From contig CBDIBP010000006.1 in the NCBI GenBank assembly GCA_965276955.1, positions 18,826 to 82,825 on the forward strand: a stretch of DNA of 64,000 bases, in the 5' to 3' direction. Of this stretch, positions 1 through 7,389 are shown piece after piece. A model generated the notes under the pieces. It ran no database searches and was not told the DNA's origin. It was given only the letters and a program-made list of their open reading frames with translations. Source of the DNA: JABDEZ01 sp965276955 (lineage in GTDB: Bacteria; Bacteroidota; Bacteroidia; Chitinophagales; Chitinophagaceae). Both the position numbers and the translations under genes were made by a program. How positions within the stretch are numbered: the first letter of the stretch is position 1; each line of letters opens with the position of its first letter.

Positions 1-201
1 ATCTGCATCATATCGCCCGTAGGGCAAAACCTGTTGAAGACCGCCATGGACCGTCTCAACCTTAGCGCCCGCGCCTATGATCGTATACTTAAAGTATCCC
101 GCACTATAGCCGACCTCGCCGGCACCGAAGACATTCGTCCCGAGCATTTGGCAGAAGCCATACAATATAGAAGTTTGGATAGAGAGGGCTGGGCTGGGTA
201 A
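1..201 (+). CDS. comM: YifB/ComM-family Mg-chelatase-like AAA ATPase, C-terminal fragment
   Basis: Only the last 66 residues are in the window, entering open at base 1 and ending at a TAA. The visible part holds NLLKTAMDRLNLSARAYDRI, then a helix ending RTIADLAG, then IRPEHLAEAIQYRSLDR. This is the C-terminal helical domain typical of YifB/ComM proteins, which are AAA ATPases related to magnesium chelatase subunits. In transformable bacteria ComM acts as a helicase on incoming DNA; a role in this organism is inference. The ATPase core lies upstream and cannot be judged. Confidence 0.85.
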   Translation: MCIISPVGQNLLKTAMDRLNLSARAYDRILKVSRTIADLAGTEDIRPEHLAEAIQYRSLDREGWAG

Positions 202-383
202 GCAAACCAAATACAGACATTACACCTATTCTAAAACATGTGGGCATAATATTTACATTGCATCAATATATACAGACCCTATGTTTTTACTGCTAAAACC
301 ACCATGCTGTACAATACGTATTTAAAGTCTATAGAATGGATAAAATTACATACAACTCTTAATAACTATCTAAATTACTGCTG

Positions 384-797
384 ATGAATGAAGCTACTAT
401 AGAGCGGGTATTACTTATAGACGATGACCCTGGCAATAACATGATAAGTAAGCTGTTTGTGAAAAAAGTATTGCCAGGTGTAGAAATTGTATCTTTTACG
501 GAGCCCGAAGCCGGTATTGCCTATATCTTAGAGGCATATATTCACCATCCCATACCCACTATTTTATTGCTCGATATAAATATGCCTGTCCTTAATGGCT
601 GGCAAGTGTTGGAGGCCCTTGGTAAGTTCGCAGAGGTGATAACGAGATACATAAAAATATTCATTCTCTCTTCATCTGTTGATCCTGAAGATAAATTACG
701 GGCTAAAAGTATCCCACTGGTTTCTGGCTACCTAGTGAAACCATTACGCGTAAACACATTTAAAGCCACGCTGGCGGGCGAGGAAACAGACGAATAA
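384..797 (+). CDS. Single-domain response regulator (CheY-like receiver)
   Basis: This 137-residue protein is a receiver domain with no output domain. The acidic pocket is D13-D15 in LLIDDDPGNN, the predicted phospho-acceptor is D64 in LLLDINMP, the Ser/Thr switch is S96/S97, and the conserved lysine is K119 in YLVKP. It should accept phosphate from a histidine and act through a protein partner. The next gene, 14 bases downstream, encodes a PAS protein with a histidine box but no kinase ATPase, so the two are probably one signalling unit. The annotated ATG is the only good start and has no strong Shine-Dalgarno. The receiver call is firm; the target is unknown. Confidence 0.9.
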   Translation: MNEATIERVLLIDDDPGNNMISKLFVKKVLPGVEIVSFTEPEAGIAYILEAYIHHPIPTILLLDINMPVLNGWQVLEALGKFAEVITRYIKIFILSSSVDPEDKLRAKSIPLVSGYLVKPLRVNTFKATLAGEETDE

Positions 798-811
798 ACC
801 CAACCCATACT

Positions 812-1393
812 ATGAAAAACTTTGACCAAACTATACGTTTGCTGGAAAACGCAGCATACTACTACGTGATATGCACCAGCATGGACAGCAATTACAGCTA
901 TATAAACAGTAATTATGCCAAAAGATTTAGCCATGTAGATAATAATTTCGTAGGCAAGCCATTTCATATCACCATGCATCCTGATGATATTGCTGCTACC
1001 ACTGCCGCAGGTCAAGCCTGCCTTATGGACAAGAACAAATTGGCCTCGGTAAGGATCCGCAAACACGACGGGAAGGGCGGCTATATCATCACCCAATGGG
1101 AGTTCAAAGGCATGTTTGATGACGATGGTAACCCGCAGGGTGTCTTTTGCCTGGGCTATGACATAACACAGTTTATTACAGCGCTTGAAAAAAAGGACCT
1201 CATACTTACCGATATAGCATTTAGCCAGTCGCACGTAATAAGAAGACCATTGGCCAACATTATGGGCGTAGCAGATGCACTAAAACATTACGATCTCCCT
1301 GCTGAAGTGAATGAACTTATAGATATCCTGCAGCAGAACGCCCTGGAACTGGACAGCGTTATAAGAGATACAGCTAAGAACATTTATTCTTAG
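812..1393 (+). CDS. PAS protein with a histidine-box helix pair but no kinase ATPase domain
   Basis: This 193-residue soluble protein has a PAS fold at about residues 10-122 (IRKHDGKGGY, then GVFCLGYDITQF). A coiled linker leads to a histidine-kinase-like dimerisation segment, with the H-box SQSHVIRRPLANIMG centred on H141 and a second helix to the end (LIDILQQNALELDSVI). It stops where a kinase would begin its HATPase domain. No N, G1 or G2 box exists here or downstream before the next gene. It may be a sensor or phosphotransfer partner of the upstream receiver, or a sensor with a purely structural helix pair. The same arrangement recurs in the protein at 20743-22830. Confidence 0.8.
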   Translation: MKNFDQTIRLLENAAYYYVICTSMDSNYSYINSNYAKRFSHVDNNFVGKPFHITMHPDDIAATTAAGQACLMDKNKLASVRIRKHDGKGGYIITQWEFKGMFDDDGNPQGVFCLGYDITQFITALEKKDLILTDIAFSQSHVIRRPLANIMGVADALKHYDLPAEVNELIDILQQNALELDSVIRDTAKNIYS

Positions 1394-1440
1394 CATATAT
1401 AGCCGGTAGTGTACTCCCGCCTGGCTTTATTTGGCCTTTA

Positions 1441-1474
1441 CTCAACCCGTCGCCGTGCAAATGCGACGGGTGAG
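1441..1474. terminator. Hairpin between convergent genes, possible terminator
   Basis: Bases 1446-1453 (cccgtcgc) pair perfectly with 1463-1470 (gcgacggg), and the stem extends outward through ctca/tgag with one bulged base. It lies in the 96-base gap between convergent genes, where a terminator is expected. There is no clear T-run on either side, so its strength is uncertain. Confidence 0.4.
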
Positions 1475-1489
1475 TGTGATCATGGCACT

Positions 1490-2110
1490 TTAAACATCGA
1501 ACGAGAAATACTTCGGCTCTGTCTTCAGGTCATCATAAAACTTGGCCATGGTAACTTTACAATAAGGTATCAGCCAAAGGAAGCCGATACCCAGGGTAAG
1601 TATACAAGCAAGCCCCAGCAAAAAGAACCATAACCCCAGCACGAAAAGTTTGCCTTTGTAGCCATCCATCAATTGCTTGCTGCGGTCTATAGCTTCCCCT
1701 GGTGCTAAAGATGGGTCATCAGCAAGAATAAAAAATGTCATTGAATAAGATAATGCAGCAATGATACCTGGAACGATAAGCAGTAACGTCCACAATATAA
1801 TATAGATACCCATAAGCAGATAAGTGGCCAGCGCCTTTCCGAAAAAGTCGAATCCCCTGAACAATTGCGCGAGGCTGGCATCCTGTCCACGCCCTATTGA
1901 GAGAGAAAAGGTACAGAGGCCAAATTGAAAGGGGCCTGCCAACAAGATTATTATCAGCTGCCCCACTACGCGAAGGCCTGTAAGACTGAATGGAATAACG
2001 AGCGCCTGAAGACACAAAATATATACTACGAATGTCCCGACAGCCAATCCCCACTTGCCAGTGAGTGCTTCTCTCGCCATTCTCATCAGGTCAGTATTCT
2101 CTGTTTTCAT
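1490..2110 (-). CDS. DUF975-family integral membrane protein
   Basis: Starting at MKTENTDLMRMAREAL gives 206 residues. The open frame runs 13 codons further upstream, but that extension lacks a signal and the inner ATG fits the family. The N-terminal amphipathic helix with AREALTGKWGLA is characteristic of DUF975 membrane proteins. About five or six hydrophobic segments follow, including LLLIVPGIIAALSYSMTFFILAD and ending LTLGIGFLWLIPYCKVTMAKFYDDLK. The family's function is unknown. It converges with the PAS gene and has no obvious operon partner. Confidence 0.75.
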   Translation of the reverse strand: MKTENTDLMRMAREALTGKWGLAVGTFVVYILCLQALVIPFSLTGLRVVGQLIIILLAGPFQFGLCTFSLSIGRGQDASLAQLFRGFDFFGKALATYLLMGIYIILWTLLLIVPGIIAALSYSMTFFILADDPSLAPGEAIDRSKQLMDGYKGKLFVLGLWFFLLGLACILTLGIGFLWLIPYCKVTMAKFYDDLKTEPKYFSFDV

Positions 2111-2297
2111 CTTTTTATTTAAATGTAATAGATCACTGAGAACAAACAACTATCTGCATAGATAATTTGGCAGTAATTAATATAACGTCGTTGATCGTAA
2201 ACCACACGCTTTAGTTTGATCAAAGTGTTCGTGACGAACAGGAATTGGATAGATGCTGAAAATGTAGTAATAACATTATTAAACCCACTATCAGCTA

Positions 2298-2305
2298 TAC
2301 CTTTG
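2298..2305 (+). promoter_or_regulatory. Bacteroidota -7 element upstream of endonuclease I
   Basis: The octamer tacctttg matches TAnnTTTG, the -7 box of Bacteroidota sigma factor promoters. It ends only six bases before the ATG at 2312, which would make the message nearly leaderless. No TTG sits at the expected -33 spacing, so support is partial. Confidence 0.35.
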
Positions 2306-2311
2306 TGGCTT

Positions 2312-3397
2312 ATGAAGCAATTCTTTACTTTTTTATGCTCCTTGTTACCGATAGTAGTATTTGCCCAGCCTGCAGGATATTACTCCCCCGCGGCAGGCAC
2401 TACAGGCCAGCCATTGCGCACAGCTTTATGCAGCATTATAAGACCGCACACCGCACTCACATATACACCAGGCTTGTGGAACGCTTACTATACTACTGAT
2501 GTTAAACCTGATGGCAAACTTTGGGATGTGTACTCTGACGTCCCCGGTGGCACACCTGCATATGAATTTACCCTTGGCGCCAACCAGTGCGGCGGCAATA
2601 GCCCGTCGGCAGAAGGTGGCTGCTACAACCGGGAACATATATGGCCGCAAAGCAAATATGGGAGCGCTGCCCCCATGGAAACAGACCTTTTCATTGTTTA
2701 CCCTACCGACTACTTGGTAAACAACAGGCGTGGCGACTACCCATATGGGCAGGTAACAACAGCCACTCAAACGTTCACCAACGGGAGTAAAATAGGGACC
2801 AATACATATCCTGGCGCACCTGCTGGCTCTTGCTTTGAACCTGTTGATTCTTTTAAAGGCGACCTTGCACGCACGTACTTCTACATCTCCACATGCTATA
2901 AGAACGATAGCGCTGCCTTTACCACATGGGAAATGGCCACCCAGGCGAACCTGACCCCATGGACCATACAGATGCTGCTGGACTGGCACCACAATGACCC
3001 TGTAAGTAAAAAAGAAGTAGACAGGAACAATGCGGTATATGCCTTGCAGAACAATCGTAACCCCTTTATAGACCACCCTGAGTACGCAGATTGCATATGG
3101 GGCACAGGTGATTGCAGGGCACTTAAAACGCCACAAATAACATTGCTTAAGAACAACTTTAGCATGTACCCTAATCCAACTACGATCACTGTTACCATTA
3201 AATGGGCCTCGCATACAAGTAACGAGGACGTACAGATAGACATCATGGACCATACTGGCCGCGTGGTCTATACACACTGTGACCGATCAGGCAATGCTGA
3301 TCTACTTGTACACATCGCCAACTGGAGCAAAGGTATTTACCTTGTTCGGGTAGTAACCTCTGCGGGAGTTGCTACACAAAAGTTGACCGTTCAGTAG
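2312..3397 (+). CDS. Secreted endonuclease I with a T9SS type A sorting domain
   Basis: Starting at MKQFFTFLCSLLPIVVFAQ gives 361 residues with a signal peptide; the longer open frame upstream would bury that signal. The body matches endonuclease I family nucleases: CYNREHIWPQSKYG carries the His-metal finger with H109, followed by ETDLFIVYPTDYLVNNRRG, and DWHHNDPVSKKEVDRNNAVY supplies the second conserved block. These enzymes cut DNA and RNA nonspecifically. The C-terminal 75 residues (MYPNPTTITVTI ... GIYLVRVVTSAG ... KLTVQ) are a type A sorting domain, so it should cross the outer membrane by T9SS. Nutrient scavenging is the likely role (inference). Confidence 0.9.
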   Translation: MKQFFTFLCSLLPIVVFAQPAGYYSPAAGTTGQPLRTALCSIIRPHTALTYTPGLWNAYYTTDVKPDGKLWDVYSDVPGGTPAYEFTLGANQCGGNSPSAEGGCYNREHIWPQSKYGSAAPMETDLFIVYPTDYLVNNRRGDYPYGQVTTATQTFTNGSKIGTNTYPGAPAGSCFEPVDSFKGDLARTYFYISTCYKNDSAAFTTWEMATQANLTPWTIQMLLDWHHNDPVSKKEVDRNNAVYALQNNRNPFIDHPEYADCIWGTGDCRALKTPQITLLKNNFSMYPNPTTITVTIKWASHTSNEDVQIDIMDHTGRVVYTHCDRSGNADLLVHIANWSKGIYLVRVVTSAGVATQKLTVQ

Positions 3398-3519
3398 TTA
3401 CGTCAGCTTATTGCTGATAGAGGGTTTCGCAACTGTTGCCGCATAGCTGGTAAGACCATTGGATATTGAACAGATACTGCAATAATAATTCTGTTACATA
3501 CTCGTTATGTTATCACAGT

Positions 3520-4212
3520 ATGTATCTATATAAACAACTCATTGTTTTATGCCTTTGCCTGCCTGCTTTATGCCAGGCGCAGGCCGATAAATTCAACTTT
3601 GGGCTATCCCTACCTTTGTATGTAAAGTATAATGCCATTGATGGGGAGAACAGGTTCCAGCGGTTGTTTGGCGCTACCGGTATTGATGCCGTATTGAAAG
3701 TGAATGGTACTGAAGAAAATAGCATGGCGTTTGTAATGGCAATTGGCGAATTTGTTGATGTAAGGCCATTCCGGCTTGATGTGAATAGCAAGCTCACCAC
3801 CAGCCTTACCTTCTTCAATATCAACCCTATGGTGTCCATACCATCTAAGTGGCCCTGCATCAGGTACAACCTCGGCTTCGGCCTTTTGGTGCGCATGGGG
3901 CAAGGCCTTGAGTTCTCTTCAGAGAATGCTACATCGTATCCGGGATATTACGCTACCAATTTAGATACCGTAGATAAGATCCTCAACAACAACAGCAAAA
4001 TCATCATACCCTTTATATCCGGTGGCGTATCGGCCGATATGGGCAGGCATTTCCAATTCCAGCTGACCATACAACCAACTTTGTTCGACTTTTACGAACC
4101 TGGTACACACGTTAACTATGCTACCAGTTTTTCGAGACACGATTTTCTTCTCGCTTACCAGCCCGTTTATGTAGGGGTAAGGTTGTACTACTTTATACAC
4201 CCTATTAAATAA
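3520..4212 (+). CDS. Exported protein of unknown function, possible outer-membrane barrel
   Basis: The frame opens earlier, but MYLYKQLIVLCLCLPALCQAQA is a clean signal peptide, so translation is placed at 3520 (230 residues). The mature part alternates short polar and aromatic strands (LSLPLYVKY, SIPSKWPCIRYNLGFGLLVRMG, IIIPFISGGVSADMGRHFQFQLTIQPTLFDF) and ends in aromatic strands (LLAYQPVYVGVRLYYFIHP). This is the style of Bacteroidota small outer-membrane beta-barrels. I recognise no named family. It sits alone between the nuclease and the serine hydrolase. Confidence 0.7.
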   Translation: MYLYKQLIVLCLCLPALCQAQADKFNFGLSLPLYVKYNAIDGENRFQRLFGATGIDAVLKVNGTEENSMAFVMAIGEFVDVRPFRLDVNSKLTTSLTFFNINPMVSIPSKWPCIRYNLGFGLLVRMGQGLEFSSENATSYPGYYATNLDTVDKILNNNSKIIIPFISGGVSADMGRHFQFQLTIQPTLFDFYEPGTHVNYATSFSRHDFLLAYQPVYVGVRLYYFIHPIK

Positions 4213-4307
4213 TATCGGGAATGACATATCATTTGATATTGCACTAAGCTCACTGTTGCTTTAATGGTGCATATGTTTTAGGTTGCAGTTGTTTAGATCA
4301 TTAAATA

Positions 4308-5651
4308 ATGAACCGAAGCATATGTGCATGTAAGCATATTGTTACTACGCTTGTATCCCTACTTTGTTTTACCGTGGCTATGGCTCAGCATGCTGCTATA
4401 GATAGCGTGGTGAACAAAGAAATGACCAGGCAGCATATAGTGGGGCTTAGCGTGGGCATTGTACAGAACGGACAAGTGCTAATGAGCAAAGGATACGGCT
4501 ATGCCAATGCGGAAGACGCTGTACCAGCTTCTGAAAACACGGTGTATAAGATCGGCTCGCTGAGTAAGCAGATAATAGCTACCTGCATCATGCAACTGGA
4601 GGAGCAGGGCAAACTAAAATTATCAGATCCTATCCGAAAATATTTTAAGAAGGCGCCGGATGAATGGAATGCCATCACCATCCGGAACCTGCTCAACCAC
4701 ACATCGGGCATAGAGCGTGAGTCTCCTTTATTTAAATGGACAAAGAAGCAGCCTGATTCTTTGCTGATACATGCCATATATAAAGACAAACTGCACTTTG
4801 CGCCCGGTACCAGCTGGGAGTATAGTAACATGAACTACTTCATATTGGCAGATATCATACGCAAAGTGAGCGGGCAAAGCTTTGAGCATTATACCAACAA
4901 CTTCTTCGCTACCTACCAGCTTGACCATACCACTACCACTACCACTACTAAGGTAAAGGGCATTAAAGCAGCTGGATATAATTACGACCAGGCTACCGGC
5001 AAAACTACCCAGGCCGATGACTTTGTAGCCCTGCGGCCAAGCGGTGCATTCTCCTCTTCCATTACCGATATGATACGGTGGGATTCTCTGCAGCGGGCCG
5101 GCGCTATACTGACCACACAGGACTGGGCAAGGATGTGGGAAGACACCGTGGTAGCAGGGCATGCACCCAATGGCCTGAACTGGTACTATGGCTATGGATG
5201 GATGGTTACCAACTTTAAAGGGCATTACCTGGTACACCATGGTGGCAACACGCCTGGGTTCACCTGTGCGTACTGGAAACTTACCGACGACTCCACAGCT
5301 ATAATAATACTTGCCAATACCAATGAAGTGGACCTGGACCGCATAGCCGGCAAAATATACAGCAAACTATTCCCCGGTTCTATAGCCACTACAGCGACCA
5401 CTGACAATACTGATGAGTATGCAGGCGTTTACACTAATAACCTACTCTCTATGAAGATCATCATAACCAATGATGAAGGACAACTGACCGCACAGGCTAC
5501 AGGCCAACCCTCTTTTCCTCTTACAAAAAGCGGGACCGATATTTACAAGTACGATGCAGGGGGTATAGAGCTGGACTTCAACACCACTAAAAATGAAATG
5601 ACATTGATACAGCACGGACAGCATTTCATTTTTGTAAGAGAGCAGAAATAA
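4308..5651 (+). CDS. Class C beta-lactamase-like serine hydrolase, exported
   Basis: This 447-residue protein has a signal peptide ending near AMAQ27. The penicillin-binding/AmpC fold motifs are present: S84-L-S-K87 as SxxK, Y172-S-N174 as the YxN element, and a HHGGN block near residue 308 in the KTG position. The family covers beta-lactamases, D-amino peptidases and esterases, and the sequence does not say which. The last 90 or so residues form a small extra domain typical of Bacteroidota versions. One odd spot is a run of seven threonines after QLDH, encoded by near-perfect ACC/ACT codons at about 4927-4950. It converges with the gene at 5679. Confidence 0.88.
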   Translation: MNRSICACKHIVTTLVSLLCFTVAMAQHAAIDSVVNKEMTRQHIVGLSVGIVQNGQVLMSKGYGYANAEDAVPASENTVYKIGSLSKQIIATCIMQLEEQGKLKLSDPIRKYFKKAPDEWNAITIRNLLNHTSGIERESPLFKWTKKQPDSLLIHAIYKDKLHFAPGTSWEYSNMNYFILADIIRKVSGQSFEHYTNNFFATYQLDHTTTTTTTKVKGIKAAGYNYDQATGKTTQADDFVALRPSGAFSSSITDMIRWDSLQRAGAILTTQDWARMWEDTVVAGHAPNGLNWYYGYGWMVTNFKGHYLVHHGGNTPGFTCAYWKLTDDSTAIIILANTNEVDLDRIAGKIYSKLFPGSIATTATTDNTDEYAGVYTNNLLSMKIIITNDEGQLTAQATGQPSFPLTKSGTDIYKYDAGGIELDFNTTKNEMTLIQHGQHFIFVREQK

Positions 5652-5678
5652 GCGTAAACACTTATACAAACTATACCG

Positions 5679-6749
5679 CTAAGCGAACTTGCCTTGCAAA
5701 CATGCTACCAGTTGCGCTACATCGGCTTCGGTATTGTAGTAGTGCATACTGATGCGTACTATGCCGCCGCGATTGGTTACCACAATATCATGTTGTTTTA
5801 TCCAGTCTGACAGACCATCTTTATCTTTTAGTATCAGGATAGATGTGCGATGGTGCGTATCATAAGGGCCTACAAGCTGCAGCTTCAGGTTTTTGATCCC
5901 TACCAGCAATTGGGCGGTAAGCTGCATGTTGTGCTTTTCTATATTGCCTACTCCCAATTGAAGCTTATGAGCGATGGCGGTCTCTAATACTGAGAGTCCA
6001 CTCATATTAGGATGGCCGGGTTCAAAGCTTTGTACCGATGGTACGTACATCATAGTGCCGTTGCTATTCTTAAAGCTGTTGTTACCACCCACTACCGGTG
6101 GGTATTGCTCCAGAAAGCGATCGCTCATGTACATGATGCCGGTGCCAAAACCTGCATTCATCCATTTGTAATTGCTGCCTATAAGCACATCCATATGCTG
6201 GGTGGCGATGTTTATTGGGATAGCGCCCTGGCTCTGGGTAGTATCTACTATGAACCATATGCCGTGTTCTTTGCACAGTGCGCCTATGCGCTCTATATCC
6301 AGCTTGTAGCCGGTATTGTACTGTACGTGGCTGATGGCCAAGAGGTCTATATTACCACTTTTTATTTGCTGCTCCATTTGCGCTATGGGCAGGGTGAAAC
6401 CGTCCTCATCATCTATCCACTGTATATCGAACTTGTTGATCTTGAACGGCTCGGTCAGCGATGGATAGTCGTGCCGGTAGAGCATAACGCGTTCTGTTCC
6501 CTTCAGCGACTGCACGGTACCATTCAGCGCCCAGGAAAAGTTGGGTATCATAGCTATGTTCTGTGCATTAGCCCCGATAAAAGAAGCTATGGCCTGGCGG
6601 ATGCGTGGCTCATCGTTTGCCCGCCAGTGCTCGGAACTGGTACTGGCATTGGTAGATAACGAGGTATAGAACTTATTTGCCGCAGCTATAGTAGCTGGTT
6701 CCAGCAGGCCACAGGCGGCGGTATTGAGGTACGTTATTTTATCGGGCAT
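5679..6749 (-). CDS. Class V aminotransferase / cysteine desulfurase-like PLP enzyme
   Basis: This 356-residue cytoplasmic protein has the fold type I PLP layout: YLNTAACGLLEPAT near the start, D169 in WFIVDTTQSQGAIPI contacting the cofactor, and K195 in GSNYKWMNAGFGTG as the Schiff-base lysine. SKWL/YKWM-type active sites occur in class V enzymes including NifS-like desulfurases, kynureninase-like and isopenicillin-epimerase-like proteins. No catalytic cysteine loop of SufS type was recognised near residues 310-340, so desulfurase activity is doubtful. No sulfur or cofactor genes are nearby to point to a substrate. Confidence 0.82.
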   Translation of the reverse strand: MPDKITYLNTAACGLLEPATIAAANKFYTSLSTNASTSSEHWRANDEPRIRQAIASFIGANAQNIAMIPNFSWALNGTVQSLKGTERVMLYRHDYPSLTEPFKINKFDIQWIDDEDGFTLPIAQMEQQIKSGNIDLLAISHVQYNTGYKLDIERIGALCKEHGIWFIVDTTQSQGAIPINIATQHMDVLIGSNYKWMNAGFGTGIMYMSDRFLEQYPPVVGGNNSFKNSNGTMMYVPSVQSFEPGHPNMSGLSVLETAIAHKLQLGVGNIEKHNMQLTAQLLVGIKNLKLQLVGPYDTHHRTSILILKDKDGLSDWIKQHDIVVTNRGGIVRISMHYYNTEADVAQLVACLQGKFA

Positions 6750-6803
6750 TTGCTAAAAGTTGATGGGCGTAGCTATTATAAATGTACATCATTGATGCAA
6801 GTG

Positions 6804-7160
6804 ACATTGACAAAATTTCCGGTTGGGCGGTAAAAATAAAAAACGGTAAAACCATTATTAGTGTATCTTGAAAAGCAATACCACAAGCTATATTAGCATT
6901 TATACAATTTCTGATACTGCTAAAAAATTACCGGTTCTTACCGACGCCGGAAATTTTGAATTCGATAATTTCCTTCATTCCTTGAGACCATTTTGCTTCT
7001 TTGCCGCGTCGGTACATTGTATGAAATTTCCGATTGGGCAGAAAAAATAAAACCGGAAATTTTGGGGAGATCATTTCGCCCAAATGCCTTGTGCCATTGG
7101 CTTATTAGAATAAAGTGCCATTTCTGGCCTTACCGGTTTTTACCGATACCGGAAATTTGT
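6804..7160. repeat. Cluster of diverged direct and inverted repeats in a 640-base gene-free region
   Basis: Bases 6750-7389 hold no convincing gene. Two segments about 209 bases apart match closely: acattgacaaaatttccgg with its continuation ttgggcggtaaaaataaa (6804-6840) and the copy from 7013 to about 7050. A second pair also matches: ttaccggttcttaccgacgc plus cggaaatttt (6928-6958) and its copy at 7130-7159. The core ccggaaattt occurs in forward orientation three times (6947, 7053, 7149) and in reverse at about 6814 and 7024. This could be a decayed duplication, a small non-autonomous element, or a clustered protein-binding site. Confidence 0.6.
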
Positions 7161-7365
7161 TACTAACCGATAGCGACCTGAAAGAACTTGACACAATTGC
7201 CTGTTCGCGACCCTAAAGTGGAAACATATCTTATACATGGCAAGATACGATGCGAGAGCAGGCGTAACCAAATAAGGATATCCACATTTTTTGGAGCGGT
7301 AGCGTGTAGGGGATGGCTCTATTTGCATATAGGTACATTATCCCTTTTCCACACTATAAATTGCC

Positions 7366-7373
7366 TAACTTTG
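7366..7373 (+). promoter_or_regulatory. Bacteroidota -7 element upstream of korA
   Basis: The octamer taactttg matches TAnnTTTG and ends 16 bases before the korA ATG, so a transcript would have a very short leader. No TTG at the usual spacing was found. Confidence 0.45.
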
Positions 7374-7389
7374 CAGTCATTTTTAGCTT

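Noticed and set aside
1409..1633. 74-codon plus-strand frame
   Set aside because: Antisense to the DUF975 gene and running through the hairpin; no protein features.
6868..7050. 60-codon frame in the repeat region
   Set aside because: Low-complexity translation over the diverged repeats, with no start signal or family.
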